Assembly: GCA_014656015.1 (NCBI GenBank) | Contig: BNBP01000008.1 | Span: forward strand, 1-64,000 | Direction of reading: 5' to 3' | Origin: Streptomyces griseoaurantiacus | GTDB lineage: Bacteria; Actinomycetota; Actinomycetes; Streptomycetales; Streptomycetaceae | DNA length: 64,000 bases | Part shown: piece after piece, positions 46,391-54,151 of the stretch | Layout of the letters: every line of letters starts with the position of its first letter | Numbering within the stretch: the stretch's first letter is position 1 | Notes under the pieces: generated by a model | Databases searched by the model: none | The model's input: only the letters and a program-made list of their open reading frames with translations | What the model was told of the DNA's origin: nothing | Position numbers and translations under genes: made by a program

Positions 46391-46423
46391 TGACGTACGG
46401 CGCTCGGTGGCGCCCGTACGTCA
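46391..46423 (-). promoter_or_regulatory. Hairpin between rpmI and rplT, overlapping the rpmI stop
   Basis: TGACGTACGG (46391-46400) pairs with CCGTACGTCA (46414-46423); on the minus strand the rpmI stop codon forms the stem base. A 10-bp stem with a 13-base GC-rich loop. It may attenuate transcription, protect the mRNA end, or be an L20 autoregulatory site. Confidence 0.55.
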
Positions 46424-46615
46424 CTTGCCGAGAAGCTTCTTGATCTTCTTGGCGTCGCCCGGGGCCATCTCGGCGTTGCCGGTGAGGCGACGCGTCAGAC
46501 GGGACGACTTGTGCTCGAGCAGGTGGCGCTTGCCGGCGCGCTCGCGGAGCACCTTGCCGGAGCCGGTGATCTTGAACCGCTTGCTGGCACCGCTGTGCGA
46601 CTTGTTCTTCGGCAT
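46421..46615 (-). CDS. rpmI: 50S ribosomal protein L35
   Basis: 64 residues from ATG 46613-46615, with GGAGAG 9 bases upstream. The sequence ([20 protein letters not shown] at the start, [10 protein letters not shown] in the middle, KIKKLLGK at the end) is a standard L35, extremely basic and entirely RNA-bound in the large subunit. Lies between infC and rplT in the usual order. Translation is likely linked to rplT through the shared mRNA. Confidence 0.98.
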   Translation of the reverse strand: MPKNKSHSGASKRFKITGSGKVLRERAGKRHLLEHKSSRLTRRLTGNAEMAPGDAKKIKKLLGK

Positions 46616-46725
46616 AGCGCCGTTCTCTCCTCGTCGGTGGCGTTCCGGTGCCCGGTTCGGGGAACCGGGCACGGTGGAACGTCGCTCTTGTATCGGTTAC
46701 GTCCTGAGGGCTCGCGCCCCCGGGA

Positions 46726-47400
46726 TCACGCCTCGGCCGAAGCCTCGGCCGGCACCTCGGCACCTTCGGCGCCGGTGGCGCTGTCGGTGTCCTCGGCGTC
46801 CGCGGCGTTCTGCGAGCGGCCCGGGTGGGCCTTCGCCTCCGCCTTGCGGGCTTCCTGCGCCTGGCGGGCCTCGGCCATCGCCTCGGTCTTCTTCTTGTGC
46901 GGACCGAGAACCATGATCATGTTCCGGCCGTCCTGCTTCGGGTTCGACTCGACGAAACCGAGGTCCTGGACGTCCTCCGCGAGCCGCTGCAGCAGCCGGT
47001 AGCCCAGCTCGGGCCGGGACTGCTCGCGACCACGGAACATGATCGTGATCTTGACCTTGTCGCCCTGCTTGAGGAACCGGACGACGTGACCCTTCTTGGT
47101 GTCGTAGTCGTGCGGGTCGATCTTCGGCCGGAGCTTCATCTCCTTGATGACCGTGTGCGCCTGGTTCTTGCGCGCCTCACGGGCCTTCATGGCCGACTCG
47201 TACTTGAACTTCCCGTAGTCCATGAGCTTGCACACGGGCGGACGGGCGGTCGCCGCGACCTCGACCAGGTCCAGGTCGTACTCCTGCGCAAGCTCCAGGG
47301 CCTTGGCAAGCGGGACAATCCCGACCTGCTCGCCGCTGGGACCGACAAGTCGCACCTCGGGAACGCGAATCCGGTCGTTGATGCGGGGCTCGGCGCTGAT
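46726..47400 (-). CDS. infC: Translation initiation factor IF-3, with apparent AUC start
   Basis: 224 residues, read from ATC at 47398-47400 ([19 protein letters not shown] follows the initiator). AGGAGG lies 4 bases upstream, and no ATG, GTG or TTG lies near the start of the conserved protein. IF-3 discriminates against non-AUG starts, and infC genes elsewhere begin with AUU or similar so that IF-3 represses itself. The N domain, linker and C domain (with [21 protein letters not shown]) are intact. A 50-residue acidic C-terminal tail (ends [10 protein letters not shown]) is actinobacterial. An in-frame ATG at 47485-47487 would add 29 residues and translate the Shine-Dalgarno sequence as RGGS. 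Confidence 0.93.
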   Translation of the reverse strand: MSAEPRINDRIRVPEVRLVGPSGEQVGIVPLAKALELAQEYDLDLVEVAATARPPVCKLMDYGKFKYESAMKAREARKNQAHTVIKEMKLRPKIDPHDYDTKKGHVVRFLKQGDKVKITIMFRGREQSRPELGYRLLQRLAEDVQDLGFVESNPKQDGRNMIMVLGPHKKKTEAMAEARQAQEARKAEAKAHPGRSQNAADAEDTDSATGAEGAEVPAEASAEA

Positions 47401-47410
47401 GGATCCTCCT
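47398..47410 (-). promoter_or_regulatory. infC ribosome-binding site with AUC start codon
   Basis: AGGAGG (47405-47410 as cctcct) followed after ATCC by ATC. The extended complementarity to 16S rRNA and the rare start codon together suggest IF-3 autoregulation of its own translation. Confidence 0.7.
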
Positions 47411-47833
47411 CGGTTAGCACCACACGGCGGTCTGGCGGACAGCCGTGGTTTGTCTGGGTGACATAGGGACCAACCGTCGCGGCGCATCAAAAATGCCCCG
47501 ACGGGACACAGGCGGGACTCCGAAGGGCCGGAGCACCGCCGCGGTCGACCGCGGGGCGCGCTTTCGGACGACTGCGCCGACCGTACGGGGACGTACGGAT
47601 CGGTGACGATCGTCTGACCGGTGACCCGCCGTCCCTCAGGACGGTCAGGTGGGAGATCGGAGCCTCCACTTGTGGGCCGGACACGTAGGTGTTCAGCCGG
47701 TCGTCACACAAGGTTAACAGCCCGCGGAGGCGCGCGCCAATCCCGTGCCCGCCCCACCGTACCCGCGGGCCGGGGGCGGGTACCGCCGCCTCCGGTGTCG
47801 GGCCGGCGGGCGGCGGGCCCTATCGTGTCCTGC
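47411..47833 (-). other. infC leader and divergent promoter region
   Basis: About 420 bases between infC and the divergent DUF1844 gene. On the minus strand, CCGTCG-GGGCAT and ATGCGCC-GCGACGG can form a long interrupted stem enclosing a TTTTTG run. A second hairpin CTCCG/CGGAG lies just upstream. This is a candidate structured 5' leader of the infC operon, which in other bacteria is the site of L20 or IF-3 control. A frame from about 47711 to 47487 translates to unremarkable sequence. Confidence 0.45.
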
Positions 47834-48232
47834 ATGAGTGACACCTCCCCCTCGGACCGCCCCGAGACCGCCTCGCAGGGCCCCGAGGCCCCCGGCACGC
47901 CCGGCTTCGACGAGATGACCCGCGACATCGCCGAGGTCCCGGCCGTCGAGGTCATCGTGACCGTCGCGGTCAACCTGATGAGTGCCGCCGCCGTGAAGCT
48001 CGGGCTGACCGAGGAGGGCGACAAGTACAAGGACCTCGACGAGGCCCGCAAGCTGGTGACCGCCCTGGCCGGCCTGCTGGACGCGGGCGCGACCGAGATC
48101 AGCTCCTTCCACGCCGCCCCGCTGCGGGACGGCCTGAAGTCGCTCCAGCTCGCGTTCCGCGAGGCCTCGCTCGTACCGGACGAGCCGGGCCAGGGCCCGG
48201 GCGAGAAGTACACGGGCCCGGTCTTCGGCTGA
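47834..48232 (+). CDS. DUF1844-family small protein
   Basis: 132 residues from ATG 47834. TATCGT (47821-47826) ends 7 bases before the ATG, suggesting a leaderless transcript. A disordered acidic N-terminus leads to the DUF1844 block DIAEVPAVEVIVTVAVNLMSAAAVKLGL, then a helix with DLDEARKLVTALAGLL. The protein is found beside infC-rpmI-rplT in many actinobacteria, from memory, hinting at a role near translation or the envelope, but its activity is unknown. The hydrophobic stretch is too short and polar-flanked to be a clear membrane anchor. Confidence 0.9.
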   Translation: MSDTSPSDRPETASQGPEAPGTPGFDEMTRDIAEVPAVEVIVTVAVNLMSAAAVKLGLTEEGDKYKDLDEARKLVTALAGLLDAGATEISSFHAAPLRDGLKSLQLAFREASLVPDEPGQGPGEKYTGPVFG

Positions 48233-48241
48233 GCCCGGTCG

Positions 48242-48258
48242 CCGCTCCGAGAGCGGCC
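48242..48258. terminator. Short hairpin between DUF1844 and SseB genes
   Basis: GCCGCTC (48242-48248) pairs with GAGCGGC (48252-48258) over CGA, between two convergent genes. Confidence 0.45.
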
Positions 48259-48259
48259 G

Positions 48260-49057
48260 TTAACCCCTGATGTACAGCGCCTCGCCCGGCGGGTTGCTCC
48301 CCGCCGGGAGGAGCGCCAGGTCCAGTCCCCGCACCAGCCGGGCCCGCAGGGTCTCGTCGGCGGCGAGGCGGCCGGCCACCGCGCGGGCGGCCTGCGCCGG
48401 GTCCCCCTGAGGGTCCAGGACGAGCGCGAGCGTGCCGTCCGCCCGGCCCGGGCCCAGATAGGCGCCGAGGACCGCCGGCTCGGCGGCGACGGCGGTGCGC
48501 ACGGCCTCGCGCACGGCGGGATCGGCCAGTGGATCGACCGTCGTCCGCCCCTCGGCGAGCGCACGCAGCGCCGGGCCGGTCAGCTCGTACGGCACCGGTC
48601 CCGACAGGTCGAGCACGAGCGTGTCCGCCTTCTCGTGCGCCGCGGCCTGCAGCGCCTGGTGCAACGGGACGGCGACGGGGCGCGCGGCGGGGTCCCAGCG
48701 GGCCAGCGCGGCGGTGGAGGTGAACGCGGGCAGCGCGGTACGCCCGCCGGCCTTCAGCGTGGGCACGGCCATGTCACTGGTCTTCTCGCGGCGCAGCCCG
48801 CCCACCCGTCTCCCCCCACCGCCCTCGCTCGACGCTTCGCGGCCCCCTTCATCGTCCTCCTCGACCTCCTCGACCTCCTCGACCTCACCGAGCACGGCGA
48901 CGACGGGGACGAGCAGACGGGCGCCCTTGAGCGCCTCCAGGACGGGCGCGTGCGCGGAACGGTCCTCGGCCCAGGCGGCGAGCGCGGCGCTCAGCGCGGG
49001 ATCGGCGGAGCCGTCGTCGTCGGAGAAGCCGGGGTCGGGGATGTTCTTGTTCGCCAC
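48260..49057 (-). CDS. SseB-family protein with acidic repeat insert
   Basis: 265 residues from GTG 49055-49057 (VANKNIPDPGFSDDDG); a GTG two codons earlier is possible. The first domain (EALKGARLLVPVVAVLGE, then MAVPTLKAGGRTALPAFTST) is the SseB N-terminal fold, and the second half (DPAVREAVRTAVAAEPAVLGAYLG) the C-terminal fold. Between the first strands lies an insert made of EEVEEVEEDDE and a Gly/Glu run encoded by a 9-base tandem repeat (GACCTCCTC). SseB proteins are of unknown biochemical role. The acid repeat is probably a strain-variable loop. Confidence 0.85.
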   Translation of the reverse strand: MANKNIPDPGFSDDDGSADPALSAALAAWAEDRSAHAPVLEALKGARLLVPVVAVLGEVEEVEEVEEDDEGGREASSEGGGGRRVGGLRREKTSDMAVPTLKAGGRTALPAFTSTAALARWDPAARPVAVPLHQALQAAAHEKADTLVLDLSGPVPYELTGPALRALAEGRTTVDPLADPAVREAVRTAVAAEPAVLGAYLGPGRADGTLALVLDPQGDPAQAARAVAGRLAADETLRARLVRGLDLALLPAGSNPPGEALYIRG

Positions 49058-49175
49058 GGTCACCGACCCTATAGGGGGCACCCGGGCCGGCTCGTACGGG
49101 CCCGTCCGCGTGGAGGGCGGGCCGGTGAGGGTGCCAGGGTTCGGGGTCGGCGGGTTCGGGAGCGGGGAGGCGTGG

Positions 49176-49973
49176 GTGGGGTCCGTGGGGAATGCGGCCG
49201 ACGAGCGTGGCGGGGTGCTCACCGAGGCGATGAGGGCGGTCCCGGTCCCGGACCGGGTGCGGGTCTCGGTGGCCGTCCTCGACCGGGACTCGGGCGCCCA
49301 CGCGGCCTACGGCGAGGGGGAGTTCGTCACGGCGAGCGTCGTCAAGGTCGACATCCTCGCGGCGCTGCTCCTGCGGGCGCGGGACGCGGGCCGCCCGCCG
49401 ACCGCGCGGGAGCGGGCGTACGCCGCCGCGATGATCGAGCGCAGCGACAACGACTCCGCCTCCGCGCTGTGGGAGGCGATCGGCCGGGCGGAGGGCCTCG
49501 ACGCGGCGAACGCGCGGTTCGGGCTGCGGGCCACCCGGGGCGGGGAAGGGCCGCTGTGGGGCCTGACACGGACCACCGCCGCCGATCGGCTGCGCCTGCT
49601 GCGGCAGGTGTACGGGGAGGGCGGCCCCTGCGGTGCCCCGCTCCTCGACGCGGACTCGCGGGCGTACGTCCGGGAGCTGATGGGGAACGTGGTGGCGGAT
49701 CAGCGTTGGGGGGTGTCCGCGGCGGCCGGGCTCGGCCGAGGATCCGCACCGGCGTGCGCCCTGAAGAACGGGTGGCTGCCGCGGAGCGCCACGGGGCTGT
49801 GGGTCGTCCACAGCGTCGGGCGGATCACGACCGCCGAGGGGCACCGTTGTCTGATGGCCGTGCTGTCGGACGGGCACGCCACGCTCGCGGAGGGGATCGC
49901 GGTGGTGGAGGCGGCGGCCCGGGCCGCGGCCGGGCTCCTCGCCGGGGGCGGGGAGGGGACCGGGGCCGGGTAG
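49176..49973 (+). CDS. Serine beta-lactamase-fold protein without a signal peptide
   Basis: 265 residues from GTG 49176, with GGGGAGG 5 bases upstream; GTG 49185 and ATG 49230 are alternatives. The class A active-site motifs are present: SVVK (SxxK), SDND (SDN loop) and KNGW (KTG variant). An in-line HGGEG-like omega-loop acid is not obvious, so beta-lactam hydrolysis is doubtful. No candidate start gives a Sec, Tat or lipoprotein signal, unlike true beta-lactamases. It may be an intracellular esterase or peptide hydrolase of the same fold. It diverges from the SseB gene and converges on mycP. Confidence 0.8.
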   Translation: MGSVGNAADERGGVLTEAMRAVPVPDRVRVSVAVLDRDSGAHAAYGEGEFVTASVVKVDILAALLLRARDAGRPPTARERAYAAAMIERSDNDSASALWEAIGRAEGLDAANARFGLRATRGGEGPLWGLTRTTAADRLRLLRQVYGEGGPCGAPLLDADSRAYVRELMGNVVADQRWGVSAAAGLGRGSAPACALKNGWLPRSATGLWVVHSVGRITTAEGHRCLMAVLSDGHATLAEGIAVVEAAARAAAGLLAGGGEGTGAG

Positions 49974-49991
49974 CGCCCGGAGGGCGGCCGG

Positions 49992-51197
49992 TTACGGCAG
50001 CCGGGGGCCCGCTGGGTGCCGGGTGCGCCAGAGGACCACGGCCGCGACCAGCAGGACCGCGCCCAGGCCGCCCGCGAGGGGGCCCGCCCAGCCGAGGGAG
50101 TCGCCGTCCCCGTCCGGGTCCCCGGGGCCGGGGCCGAAGTACTTCTCGGGATAGGTGCCCGCGTGGAGCTGCCGGGGCTCCAGTCGGGCCGCCGCCCGGA
50201 GCGCCGCCGCGGGGTCGACGAAGCCGAAGCCGCGGGCGTCGTCGCGGCCCCCGCCGGGGGCGTTGCGGGCGGAGTCCTCCAGGAGTCGCTTGACCTGGGC
50301 CGGGGTGAGGTCCGGGTGGACGGCCTTGATCAGGGCGGCCGCGCCGGAGACGAACGCGGAGGCGGCGCTGGTGCCCCAGCCCTCGTAGTACTGGCGGTCG
50401 GGGTCGGCGATGACGACGTCGACGCCGGGGGCCGCGACGGTGGCGTACCAGTGGCGGGTGGAGAAGGCGGCACGGGTGCCGTAGCGGTCGACGGCGGTCG
50501 CCGCGATCACGCCCGGGTAGGCGGCCGGGTAGGAGATGTGGTCGCCCTTCTCGCCACCGTTGCCGGCGGAGGCGACGACGACCGCGCCCCGTTCGAGCGC
50601 GTACTGCACGGCCTCGTCCTCGGCGGCCTCGGGGTGGGCTGCGTCGGAGTCGTCACCGAGGGAGAGGTTGATGACGTCGGCGCCGTGGTCGGCGGCCCAG
50701 CGGATCCCCTCGGCCAGGGCGTTGCCCCGGGTGTCGCGGGCCTTGGCCCGGGAGGGATCGCCCTCCTCCAGGATGACCCGGACGGGGAGGATCTTCGCCT
50801 CGGGGGCGATGCCGAGGACACCGTCGGCCTCGCCCGCGCCATGCCCGTGACCGGCGATGATGCCGGCCATGGCGGTGCCGTGCCGGGCCCAGGGGCGGTC
50901 GCCGCGCGAGGCCCCGAAGCCGATCATGTCCTTGCCCGGCAGCACATTGCCGGCCAGGTCGGGGTGCTGGTCGTCGACGCCGGTGTCGAGGACGGCGACG
51001 GTCACGCCCTTGCCCTTGGTGGTCGCCCAGGCCTCGTCGGTGTGCATGGCGTCCAGGGCCCACTGCTGGGCCCGTATGCCGTCGGCGTGGGCGGTGCCGG
51101 CGGGGGTGAGCACCACGAGGGTGGCGGCGAACAGCGGGGCGAGGACCCGGGCGGCGGCGCGGCCGCGGCGGCGGGGCGAGGCGCTGGGGCGGGTCAT
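49992..51197 (-). CDS. mycP: Mycosin-like membrane-anchored subtilase (type VII secretion protease family)
   Basis: 401 residues from ATG 51195-51197, overlapping the preceding stop as ATGA. A signal peptide (AARVLAPLFAATLVVLTPAGTAHA) is followed by an S8 domain: VAVLDTGVDDQHPDL (Asp), RHGTAMAGIIAG (His) and GTSAASAFVSGAAALI (Ser). The C-terminus is a Gly/Pro linker and one membrane helix (GPLAGGLGAVLLVAAVVLW) with a basic tail, exactly the mycosin layout. Mycosins stabilise and process type VII (ESX) secretion systems, yet no EccB-E or WXG100 gene is nearby. Its coupled partner is a Pro-rich membrane protein. Confidence 0.9.
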   Translation of the reverse strand: MTRPSASPRRRGRAAARVLAPLFAATLVVLTPAGTAHADGIRAQQWALDAMHTDEAWATTKGKGVTVAVLDTGVDDQHPDLAGNVLPGKDMIGFGASRGDRPWARHGTAMAGIIAGHGHGAGEADGVLGIAPEAKILPVRVILEEGDPSRAKARDTRGNALAEGIRWAADHGADVINLSLGDDSDAAHPEAAEDEAVQYALERGAVVVASAGNGGEKGDHISYPAAYPGVIAATAVDRYGTRAAFSTRHWYATVAAPGVDVVIADPDRQYYEGWGTSAASAFVSGAAALIKAVHPDLTPAQVKRLLEDSARNAPGGGRDDARGFGFVDPAAALRAAARLEPRQLHAGTYPEKYFGPGPGDPDGDGDSLGWAGPLAGGLGAVLLVAAVVLWRTRHPAGPRLP

Positions 51198-52759
51198 GAC
51201 GGCTTCTCCGTGGCGGAGGCGACCGCCGTGCGCAGACGGCGTTCGACGCGGTCGGCGAGGCCCTTGGCCTCGTGGCCGAGTCCGGCCTGGGCGGGGGCGC
51301 TGGTGGCGCCGGAGGCGGTGGCCTTGGCGGCGGGCTGGGGGTCGGTGACCGTCCGGCCGTCGGCGAAGCCGGAGACGGCGTAGACGACGACGGGGGCGTC
51401 GGTGAGCACGGACAGGGTCCAGGAGGCGCGCTGGGCGTCCCCGAAGTCCGCGGCGACGGTGTCCTTCGCGGCGTACGGACGGGGCATGAGGTCGGGGCGC
51501 CGGTCCAGGCCCTGCGCCTCGACGCGGGTCCGCAGCGCGGCCATGGCGGTGGCGTCGGCGCGGGTGAACAGCAGGCCGACGGTGGTGACATGGCTGCGGG
51601 TGGCGTCGGTGTAGGTGGCGCGGAGCAGCCGGAGGCAGCCGACGGGGGCGAGGGCCTTGCGCAGCAGCGGGTCGAAAGCGTCGCGGCAGCCGGTGTCGGG
51701 GGCGACGGCGATCCGGGTCCAGGTGCGGTCGGAGCCGCCGGGGCCGGCGCCCTCGCCGTCGACGGTGGGCGGGAAGAGACGGTCGACGGGAAGGCTGTGC
51801 CAGAGGTCGCCGGCGGCGCTGTAGGCGGTGCGGGCGCCGTCCTCGTCCGCGCCACCGCCGGTGAGCCAGCTGCCGGTGACGGCGCCGCCGAGGAGGCCGG
51901 CGCCGAGCACGAGGCAGGCCGCCGCGGCGGCGGCCCGGGTGCGTATGCGCTCGCCGAGGGGGTGCGGGCGGCGCGGGCGGCCCTCGGGGATCCCGGATGT
52001 CTCGGGTCGGCCGAGGGTCACGTAGGGGCGCGCGGGCGCGGCCGCCGGGGACGAAGGGGCGGGTGGTGCCGGGGGTGGGGGCGGCAGCGGTCCCGTGGTC
52101 TCGACGATGCCGCCGTCGGGGCGAGGGCGGGGAGGGTGGACGCCGTCACTCGCCGGCGGGGCCGGCCGGGCTGGTGGAACCGGTGGGACCGGCGGGACGG
52201 TTGGGGCCGGACGTGCCGGACGTGCCGGTGGGACGGGTGGGGCCGCCGGGGCGGGTGGGGTGTCCGGAAAGCGGGAGGAGGGGGCGGGCGGCGGGGGCGT
52301 GTCGCTGCCCACGCGCCGGGGGTGCACGCCGGAGCGCGGGGTGCCCGGGGGCGCGGGCGCCGCCGGGCCGGAAGCGCCGGGGGGACCGGATGTGGTGGAG
52401 GTGCCGGCCGACCCGGACGTGCCCGAGGTGCCGGACGTGCTCGACGTGCCGCCGGTACCCGGGGTGTGGCGGTGCGGGTGGCGGCCCGGGCCCGGCTCGC
52501 CGGGGCCCGGTCCGGGGCCGGGGACGTACGGGCGCGCGGGTCCGTGGGGGCGGCCCGGGGGCTTCTCTCCACCGCTCCCGCGGCCCCTGCCGTCCTCCGG
52601 GGGCTCCGCGCCCGGGGTGTGCTCGGGAGGGCGTCCGGCCGCCCGGGCGGGCTCGGCCCCCTGCGCCCGCGGGGAGGTGCGGGGCCCCGCGGGCCGTGTT
52701 CCGGCCGGCGGGACGAGGGGACGCGGGGGGACCGGGGCGCGGTCTGCTTCCGTGCTCAT
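51194..52759 (-). CDS. Proline-rich single-pass membrane protein coupled to mycosin
   Basis: 521 residues from ATG 52757-52759 (MSTEADRAP), with GGGGAG 8 bases upstream; an ATG seven codons earlier is possible. Residues 1-270 are Pro/Gly/Ala-rich, with a short run of repeated Gly-Thr-Ser triplets. An Arg-rich stretch then precedes one membrane helix (AAACLVLGAGLLGGAVTGSWL). The outer domain of about 200 residues contains conserved-looking Cys pairs (PDTGCRDAF, APVGCLRLL). No family recognised. Stop and start overlap with mycP, so the two probably form a complex, or this is the protease substrate. Confidence 0.82.
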   Translation of the reverse strand: MSTEADRAPVPPRPLVPPAGTRPAGPRTSPRAQGAEPARAAGRPPEHTPGAEPPEDGRGRGSGGEKPPGRPHGPARPYVPGPGPGPGEPGPGRHPHRHTPGTGGTSSTSGTSGTSGSAGTSTTSGPPGASGPAAPAPPGTPRSGVHPRRVGSDTPPPPAPSSRFPDTPPAPAAPPVPPARPARPAPTVPPVPPVPPARPAPPASDGVHPPRPRPDGGIVETTGPLPPPPPAPPAPSSPAAAPARPYVTLGRPETSGIPEGRPRRPHPLGERIRTRAAAAAACLVLGAGLLGGAVTGSWLTGGGADEDGARTAYSAAGDLWHSLPVDRLFPPTVDGEGAGPGGSDRTWTRIAVAPDTGCRDAFDPLLRKALAPVGCLRLLRATYTDATRSHVTTVGLLFTRADATAMAALRTRVEAQGLDRRPDLMPRPYAAKDTVAADFGDAQRASWTLSVLTDAPVVVYAVSGFADGRTVTDPQPAAKATASGATSAPAQAGLGHEAKGLADRVERRLRTAVASATEKPS

Positions 52760-52914
52760 GGGTCCGCTCCCCTGTTCCATCTCCGGTCCTTCCCCCTCAC
52801 CGCGCGTCACTCTACGGGCTGAACCCGCCCGCACGGGAACCACTCTGGGATGCCAGGGGCTTTGGCCCGGAACGTCCCCTACCCTGCGGTAATCACTTCT
52901 GGCAGGCTTCGGGC

Positions 52915-54117
52915 ATGACCGCCCGTGCCGCAGACCGTGCCCGGTACGACAGGGCCACCGCCGCTCTCGACGCCCCTCTCGCCCTCGTCGACCTCGCCGC
53001 CTTCGACGCCAACGCCGAGGACATCCTGCGCCGCGCGGCGGGCAAGCCGGTGCGGGTCGCCAGCAAGTCCGTGCGCTGCCGTGCCCTGCTGGAACGGGTC
53101 CTGGCGCGCGAGGGCTTCGCGGGCGTCATGTCGTACACGCTCGCCGAGTCCCTGTGGCTCGCGCGCTCCGGCTTCGAGGACGTGCTCCTCGCGTACCCCT
53201 CCGCCGACCGCGCCGCCTACGCCGAGCTGACGGCCGATCCCAAGCTGGCCGCCGCCGTCACGGTCATGGTCGACGACCCCGCCCAGCTCCGGCTGATCGA
53301 CGACTCCCGCGCGGGCGGCACCGAGGAGGTGCGGGTCTGCGTGGAGCTGGACACCTCGCTGCGGCTGCTGGGCGGCCGGGTGCGGATCGGCGCCCGCCGC
53401 TCCTCCCTGCACTCCCCCGCCCAACTGGCCGAACTGGCCCGCACGATCGCCCGTACCCCCGGTTTCCGGCTGGTGGGGATCATGGCGTACGAGGGGCACA
53501 TCGCCGGGGTCGGCGACGCCGTGGCCGGGCAGCCGCTGCGCTCCCGGGCGGTACGGCTGATGCAGTCGGCCGCCCGCCGGGAGCTGGCCGCGCGGCGCGC
53601 GGAGGCCGTGCGCGCGGTCCGGGCGGTCGCGCCGGACCTGGAGTTCGTCAACGGCGGCGGCACGGGCAGCGTGCAGTACACGGCGGCCGAGGACGCGGTC
53701 ACCGAGATCGCGGCCGGCTCCGGCCTGTACGTGCCGCGGCTGTTCGACAACTACACCTCGTTCCACGGCCGTCCGGCCGCCCTGTTCGCCCTCCCCGTGG
53801 TGCGGCGGCCGGGCGTCGGCGTGGTGACCGTGCTCGGCGGCGGCTACCCGGCCTCCGGCGCGGCCGGCCGGGACCGGCTACCGGAGCCTTATCTGCCGGA
53901 AGGGCTGCGGTACGACCCCCAGGAGGGCGCCGGCGAGGTGCAGACCCCGCTCCTCGGCTCACCGGCCGACGATCTGCTGATCGGCGACAAGGTGTGGTTC
54001 CGGCACGCCAAGGCGGGCGAGTTGTGCGAGCGTTTCGAGGCACTGCACCTGGTCGAGGGCGAGACGATCACGGCGACCGTGCCGACGTACCGGGGCGAGG
54101 GGCGGACCTTCCTCTGA
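52915..54117 (+). CDS. PLP-dependent amino acid deaminase/aldolase (D-threonine aldolase-like)
   Basis: 400 residues from ATG 52915. The N-terminal alanine-racemase-type barrel has the PLP lysine in VRVASKSVRCRALLERVL at about 42-59. LVGIMAYEGHIAGVGD, VNGGGTGSVQYTAAEDAVTEIAAGSG and the late block WFRHAKAGELCERFEALHLVEG (metal-binding His/Cys region) match the D-threonine aldolase/D-serine dehydratase group. It would cleave or deaminate a D-hydroxyamino acid. No transporter or regulator is adjacent. Cytoplasmic. Confidence 0.88.
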   Translation: MTARAADRARYDRATAALDAPLALVDLAAFDANAEDILRRAAGKPVRVASKSVRCRALLERVLAREGFAGVMSYTLAESLWLARSGFEDVLLAYPSADRAAYAELTADPKLAAAVTVMVDDPAQLRLIDDSRAGGTEEVRVCVELDTSLRLLGGRVRIGARRSSLHSPAQLAELARTIARTPGFRLVGIMAYEGHIAGVGDAVAGQPLRSRAVRLMQSAARRELAARRAEAVRAVRAVAPDLEFVNGGGTGSVQYTAAEDAVTEIAAGSGLYVPRLFDNYTSFHGRPAALFALPVVRRPGVGVVTVLGGGYPASGAAGRDRLPEPYLPEGLRYDPQEGAGEVQTPLLGSPADDLLIGDKVWFRHAKAGELCERFEALHLVEGETITATVPTYRGEGRTFL

Positions 54118-54151
54118 GAGCCCTCGGCCACCTAGGGTCTGCAGCCGCGTC

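Noticed and set aside
47485..47487. ATG as the infC start
   Set aside because: It would add 29 residues not resembling IF-3, and translate through the AGGAGG site; the ATC start fits the family and ribosome site better.
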